Shown here: piece by piece, positions 60,699 to 64,000 of the stretch
Layout: each line of letters starts with the position of its first letter
Numbering within the stretch: the stretch's first letter is position 1
From: Pseudomonas batumici
Lineage (GTDB): Bacteria; Pseudomonadota; Gammaproteobacteria; Pseudomonadales; Pseudomonadaceae
NCBI RefSeq assembly: GCF_000820515.1
Contig: NZ_JXDG01000047.1
Span: 17,056-81,055, forward strand
DNA length: 64,000 nt
Direction of reading: 5' to 3'
The notes under the pieces: generated by a model
Databases searched by the model: none
The model's input: only the letters and a program-made list of their open reading frames with translations
Told to the model about the DNA's origin: nothing
Program-made: the position numbers and the translations under genes

Positions 60699-61130
60699 TC
60701 AATCCTCGACGATCAGCGTGACATCGACGTTGCCGCGAATAGCCAGCGAGTATGGGCAGATCTGGTGGGCTTGATCCACCAATGCCTGTACCTGATCGCG
60801 GGAGAATCCCGGAATGGCGATACGCAACTCGACCTCAAGGCCAAAGCCACCGCCGGCGTCCTTGCCCAGCCCCACCTTGCTGGTCACCCGGGTGGTCGCC
60901 GGCAAGGCGACCTTGGCCTGAACCGCGGCCCGTTTCATGGCCCCCAGAAAGCAGGCCGAGTGACCGGCGGCGAACAATTGCTCGGGGTTGGTGCCAGGAC
61001 CTCCGGCACCACCGAGTTCGCGCGGCGTGGACAACTGCACATCGAGAGCGCCGTCGGTGGAGAGGGCCCGGCCTTCACGGCCGCCGGTCACGGAAGTCTG
61101 ACCCGCATAAAGAATGGTTTCGAGAGACAT
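60699..61130 (-). CDS. ohr: Ohr, organic hydroperoxide resistance protein, 143 aa
   Basis: ATG at 61128-61130 (MSLETILYAGQTSVTGGREGRA), the standard Ohr start. The peroxidatic and resolving cysteines are Cys60 (AAGHSACFLGAM) and Cys125 (QICPYSLAIRGNVDV). It reduces organic peroxides with lipoylated enzymes as electron donors. The usual neighbour ohrR is not seen, nor is a clear OhrR box upstream. It is divergent from hglS, with a 378-bp gap. Confidence 0.94.
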   Translation of the reverse strand: MSLETILYAGQTSVTGGREGRALSTDGALDVQLSTPRELGGAGGPGTNPEQLFAAGHSACFLGAMKRAAVQAKVALPATTRVTSKVGLGKDAGGGFGLEVELRIAIPGFSRDQVQALVDQAHQICPYSLAIRGNVDVTLIVED

Positions 61131-61508
61131 GATGTACTCCTGGGTGATGAGGGGAAAAAGTGTGTCGGTCCAATCCCGATCGGCCCGTGCAAAGCGACGG
61201 CGTTATCGGGTAGACGCAGTTAAACGCCGGCCTGTATCTCGTCTGTGTCCTGATTGCGCTCAAGGTTGGCTCAGTGTTTCCAGGGCCTGCTCATACACAG
61301 TCCGATACAAACCGCCGCAGCCCGTGCCGTCGCATGGGCGGATGTGGCTCAGACTTTCCTCCGTCAGCCGTGCGCCACGGCGGGCCCTTGAGCCGAGGTC
61401 AGTCCTTTTTGGAATGATGCCTGGACCTTAATTCGTTTGAACCCACGCCTGAGCACCCGCAGAATTCAGCCCACGTTCAGTCATTCCGATTTTGCGGAGA
61501 ACCACCCG
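61131..61508. other. 378-bp divergent gap between ohr and hglS
   Basis: No gene, repeat or clear operator is seen. It must contain the promoters of ohr and hglS. Confidence 0.6.
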
Positions 61509-62909
61509 ATGAGCACCGCTGTCTTCGCCCACCCCGACGAAATCCGCGCGCATTTTTCCCGTGCCATGTCGCAGATGTACAAGACCGAAGTGCCCCTCTA
61601 CGGCGCCCTGATGGAGTTGGTCGCGCAGATCAACGAACAGGTGCTGAGCAACAATGCCCAAGTGGCCGACAGTCTCCGGCAGACCGGCGAAATCCGCCGC
61701 CTGGACATGGAGCGCCACGGTGCCATTCGTGTCGGCACGGCGGCGGAACTGGCAACCCTGTGCCGATTGTTCGCGGTGATGGGCATGGAGCCGGTGGGCT
61801 ATTACGACCTGACCCCGGCCGGTGTACCGGTGCATTCCACGGCCTTTCGCGCGGTGCATGAAAGTGCCTTGCAGGTCAGCCCGTTTCGCGTCTTCACCTC
61901 GCTGCTGCGCCTGGAGCTGATCGAGGAAGACGGATTGCGGGAATTCGCCGAATGGATCTTGAGCCGACGGAATATCTTCACCCCGCGCACCATCGAGCTG
62001 ATCGAAAAGGCCGAAATGAATGGCGGCCTCGATTCCGCCGATGCCGCCGAATTCGTCCAGCAGGCGCTGGAAACCTTCCGCTGGCACAACAGCGCCACGG
62101 TGTCGCTGGAAGAGTACAAGAAGCTCAATGCCCAGCACCGCCTGATCGCCGACGTGGTGGCGTTCAAGGGGCCGCACATCAACCACCTGACCCCGCGCAC
62201 CCTGGACATCGACGCCGTACAGGCGGCCATGCCGGGCAAGGGCATCACCCCCAAGGCGGTGATCGAAGGCCCGCCCCGGCGCGAGTGCCCGATCCTGTTG
62301 CGCCAGACCAGCTTCAAGGCGCTGGAGGAAGCCATCACCTTCATCGGCCAGGGCGCCACTGAAACCGGCAGCCACTCGGCCCGTTTCGGCGAAATCGAAC
62401 AACGCGGCGCGGCGCTGACGCCCAAGGGTCGCGCGTTGTACGACCGCTTGCTGAACGCCGCACGGGATGAGCTCGGTGACTTTCCCAGCGAGGCCAATGC
62501 CGCGCGCTATGACGCGATCATGGCGAACACCTTCAAGGCCTTCCCCGACAGCTACAGCGAGATGCGCAAGCAGGGCCTGGCGTACTTCCGCTACTTCCCC
62601 ACCGAGAAAGGCATCGCGGCGCGCAGCAGCGAACTGCCGCTGCGCGAGCTCGAAGCCTTGATCGACGCCGGCCAGGTGAGTTTCGAGCCGCTGGTGTACG
62701 AGGACTTCCTGCCGGTGAGCGCAGCGGGGATCTTCCAGTCGAACCTGGGGGATGACGCGCAGGCGCATTACGCCGGCAACTCCAACCGGGAGCAGTTCCA
62801 CCGGGCGCTGGGGCGGGAAACCATCGATGAATTGCAACTGTATGCGGCGACGCAGCGGCGCTCGTTGCTGGCGTGTTCGACCCGGCTGAATATCGCTCCG
62901 TTGGTCTGA
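61509..62909 (+). CDS. hglS: HglS, 2-oxoadipate dioxygenase/decarboxylase (DUF1338), 466 aa
   Basis: ATG at 61509 with GGAG about 9 nt upstream; 24 extra codons in the longer frame lack support. The protein is a DUF1338/VOC-fold enzyme, formerly YdcJ. His70 with Arg74 (MERHGAIRVGT), His226 (FKGPHINHLTPR) and Glu295 (ARFGEIEQRG) match the Fe(II) ligands and the substrate Arg described for P. putida HglS. It converts 2-oxoadipate to D-2-hydroxyglutarate in the D-lysine degradation route. Length and full-domain coverage indicate a complete enzyme. The gene is followed by a REP-type repeat. Confidence 0.93.
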   Translation: MSTAVFAHPDEIRAHFSRAMSQMYKTEVPLYGALMELVAQINEQVLSNNAQVADSLRQTGEIRRLDMERHGAIRVGTAAELATLCRLFAVMGMEPVGYYDLTPAGVPVHSTAFRAVHESALQVSPFRVFTSLLRLELIEEDGLREFAEWILSRRNIFTPRTIELIEKAEMNGGLDSADAAEFVQQALETFRWHNSATVSLEEYKKLNAQHRLIADVVAFKGPHINHLTPRTLDIDAVQAAMPGKGITPKAVIEGPPRRECPILLRQTSFKALEEAITFIGQGATETGSHSARFGEIEQRGAALTPKGRALYDRLLNAARDELGDFPSEANAARYDAIMANTFKAFPDSYSEMRKQGLAYFRYFPTEKGIAARSSELPLRELEALIDAGQVSFEPLVYEDFLPVSAAGIFQSNLGDDAQAHYAGNSNREQFHRALGRETIDELQLYAATQRRSLLACSTRLNIAPLV

Positions 62910-62936
62910 CACACGCCTGCGAACGCGGCATGACCT

Positions 62937-63034
62937 TGTAGGAGCCGGCTTGCCGGCGATAGCGACCGATCAGGCGATGCAAGTCTCACGAGCCTCATCG
63001 TCGGAACGCCGCCCGCAGCAAGCCGGCTCCTACA
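62937..63034. repeat. REP-type inverted repeat after hglS
   Basis: TGTAGGAGCCGGCTTGC (62937-62953) is complementary to 63018-63034, with a 64-bp centre whose sequence differs from the other copies in the window. Confidence 0.88.
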
Positions 63035-63072
63035 GGTCACGTGGTGTTTTCAGAGCCACGTGTTTTGTTCAA

Positions 63073-63357
63073 TCAGGCCTGCAAGGCGCTTGATTGCCGA
63101 TCCGTGAACCGCCCCTGCATCGCATCCAACGCATCGCAGCCATCCTGCAACAGCAGATAACCCGCTGCGGCGAAGTGCTGGAGATCGCGATCACAGGTGT
63201 TGCCGATACTCATGCAGGTCAGGCTGTGACTCAGATCACGAGCCGCCTTGAGGCGCTGTATGGCAAATTCGTAGAGGTCACGCACCGGGACATCGAGCTT
63301 GAGGTAGAGCACGGGGACTTGGGTGAGGTTGCTTTGCAGCGGGCGGAAATTGGTCAT
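63073..63357 (-). CDS. small hypothetical protein, possibly DUF3077-related, 94 aa
   Basis: ATG at 63355-63357 with GGAT about 8 nt upstream. The product is mostly helical: 'VPVLYLKLDVPVRDLYEFAIQRLKAARDLSHSLTCMSIGN' and 'LQHFAAAGYLLLQDGCDALDAMQ'. The spacing of the first helix, a Cys/His loop and a second helix recalls the DUF3077/DUF6124 group of Pseudomonas, but the match is loose. No membrane segments. It has an unusually structured ~130-nt leader on its strand, described separately. Confidence 0.6.
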   Translation of the reverse strand: MTNFRPLQSNLTQVPVLYLKLDVPVRDLYEFAIQRLKAARDLSHSLTCMSIGNTCDRDLQHFAAAGYLLLQDGCDALDAMQGRFTDRQSSALQA

Positions 63358-63366
63358 GATTCAAAT

Positions 63367-63490
63367 CCAAAGTATGTAGGCTGAATAGCGACCACCCTTT
63401 TGCGGCTAAACAAGTGAGGGTGGCAGCTGCACGCGGGTTAGCCGACCGGGACATACTTTGGGACAACCCGGCACACCCGAAGGTGTCCCG
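63367..63490 (-). promoter_or_regulatory. structured leader of the 94-aa gene
   Basis: An 11-bp perfect inverted repeat, CCAAAGTATGT (63367-63377) and ACATACTTTGG (63451-63461), brackets the region just upstream of the ATG. GGGACA/TGTCCC (63460-63465, 63484-63489) and ACACC/GGTGT form smaller hairpins at its 5' end. The near arm lies next to the ribosome-binding region, so folding could control translation. Confidence 0.5.
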
Positions 63491-63845
63491 CGCACAGCCG
63501 CCATAGCAAAACGCAAAGCGACAAAAAGCGCCCGCATTGTACTGGAGGCGCTTGTGCATCCAATAGCATGTATTTCGATCGGCTAAGACCGGTCACCGAT
63601 TCGTCGATGACCGCCGAACTATAGTCCAGCAACTCGCCGAATAGCTGCCGCTTTTACACCCTGAAATACGTGCCACTGACATAGCCAGCAATGGCATTTT
63701 CACCCTCTGCGACAAGACATTCAGCCATCGAGTCAGCCTTTTTAACCAGGCGCTGTAAGGTTTTTCTGTTTTTGATCAGACCTATTCAACCCACCATTTA
63801 GGACACGCAGAATCCGACCTTTACTGACTGAGTAAAGGACTACGG
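63491..63845. other. 355-bp region without a recognised gene
   Basis: It separates the 94-aa gene leader (minus) from the small coupled ORF (plus). Short AT-rich stretches (TTTTTCTGTTTTTGATC near 63760-63776) may belong to the promoter of the genes at the right edge. Confidence 0.6.
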
Positions 63846-63932
63846 ATGTTCACTTCAGCGCCCATCATCGCCCTCTTGTTCAGGCTCACTCGCCTTGACT
63901 CCCAAGGCCTGTTCGAGGCCATCAGCTCATGA
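63846..63932 (+). CDS. 28-codon ORF translationally coupled to the edge gene
   Basis: ATG at 63846 with a good ribosome site (AAAGGA, about 6 nt upstream). It encodes MFTSAPIIALLFRLTRLDSQ followed by GLFEAISS and stops in an ATGA overlap with the next start. The start 'MF' and end 'EAISS' faintly echo the first 30 residues of VgrG (MF...EAISSPYRF), so it could be a collapsed vgrG start or simply a leader peptide for coupling. Too short for any firm statement. Confidence 0.4.
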   Translation: MFTSAPIIALLFRLTRLDSQGLFEAISS

Positions 63933-64000
63933 CTAAATACACCTTCAAACCCGGCACCTGCCCGCTGCTGGCGGCGGTATTTCCATTGCGCTACGCCATT
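63929..64000 (+). CDS. N-terminus of a possible VasX-type T6SS effector (cut by window edge)
   Basis: ATG at 63929 overlaps the preceding stop codon. Only 24 codons are available, beginning MTKYTFKPGTCPLL and ending FPLRYAI. The 'C-P-L-x(5)-P-x-R-Y-A-[IV]' pattern is the opening of the VasX/BTH_I2691-type N-terminal region of type VI secretion toxins. The rest is outside the window, so this is tentative. Confidence 0.45.
   Translation, partial: MTKYTFKPGTCPLLAAVFPLRYAI

Noticed and set aside
63438..63632. 64-codon minus-strand ORF in the leader of the 94-aa gene
   Set aside because: Its sequence coincides with the hairpin-rich leader; I think the RNA structure, not a Cys/Leu-rich peptide, is the conserved element, though I could not test this.

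Overview
The window is chromosomal DNA of a fluorescent-group Pseudomonas. This rests on high GC, typical Pseudomonas codon use, and the family of TGTAGGAGCCGGCTTGCTGGC-type inverted repeats between genes. Lineage-typical loci agree: liuRE, crcY, liuABCD, prrF, fecIRA, tamAB, hglS and an FNR/USP cluster. I see no rRNA, tRNA, CRISPR array or intact transposon.

Layout. (1) 1-5,657: two large minus-strand DUF6543 ('dermonecrotic toxin domain') proteins, the first cut by the window edge. (2) 5.8-11.6 kb: a low-oxygen stress cluster with two tandem-domain universal stress proteins, a secondary alcohol dehydrogenase, an Fe-S FNR-like regulator and a GNAT, with four TTGAY-N4-RTCAA boxes between the genes. 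(3) 11.6-21.1 kb: metabolic and housekeeping genes, comprising a ZapE-like ATPase, a WYL regulator, two aldo/keto reductases, an OmpA/BON plus membrane-HhH pair, a nitrilase, a LysR and a tiny lipoprotein too short for standard ORF calling. (4) 21.1-31 kb: tamA-tamB, xthA, a PstS-OmpA fusion and an acyl-CoA dehydrogenase with a divergent LysR.

(5) 32.1-47.4 kb: leucine/isovalerate catabolism in two blocks, liuR-liuE and liuABCD. Each is preceded by a near-identical ACGTnnACGT palindrome that LiuR probably reads. Between the blocks lie a ~370-nt RNA that I identify as CrcY (sigma-54 promoter, CbrB-like site, many A-rich Hfq/Crc motifs, UUCG terminator) and two accessory genes. One encodes a 702-aa protein whose C-terminus looks like a pertussis/cholera-type ADP-ribosyltransferase. 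The other encodes a 1,664-aa protein with DUF6543, LRR and NEL E3 ubiquitin-ligase regions and a conserved CxD active site. This pair is the most novel element of the window.

(6) 47.5-49 kb: a CI/LexA-like repressor whose Ser/Lys protease dyad is replaced by Ala/Arg, an operator array, a DUF6124 gene, and the Fur-controlled sRNA PrrF. (7) 49-57.2 kb: a cytosolic-type M14 carboxypeptidase, LysR, DoxX and MFS genes, and the ferric-citrate uptake locus fecIRA. (8) 57.4-64 kb: an OsmC-YcaO fusion, a LysR, a redoxin remnant beside ohr, hglS (2-oxoadipate decarboxylase/dioxygenase), a small unknown gene with a structured leader, and the first 24 codons of a gene that may be a VasX-type T6SS effector, translationally coupled to a 28-codon ORF.

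The genes work as several regulons: oxygen sensing (FNR boxes), branched-chain amino-acid use (LiuR), catabolite control (CbrB/CrcY), and iron (Fur boxes at prrF and fecI). Large effector-like proteins occur at both window edges and in the middle. All functional assignments come from reading motifs by eye; no database search was run.
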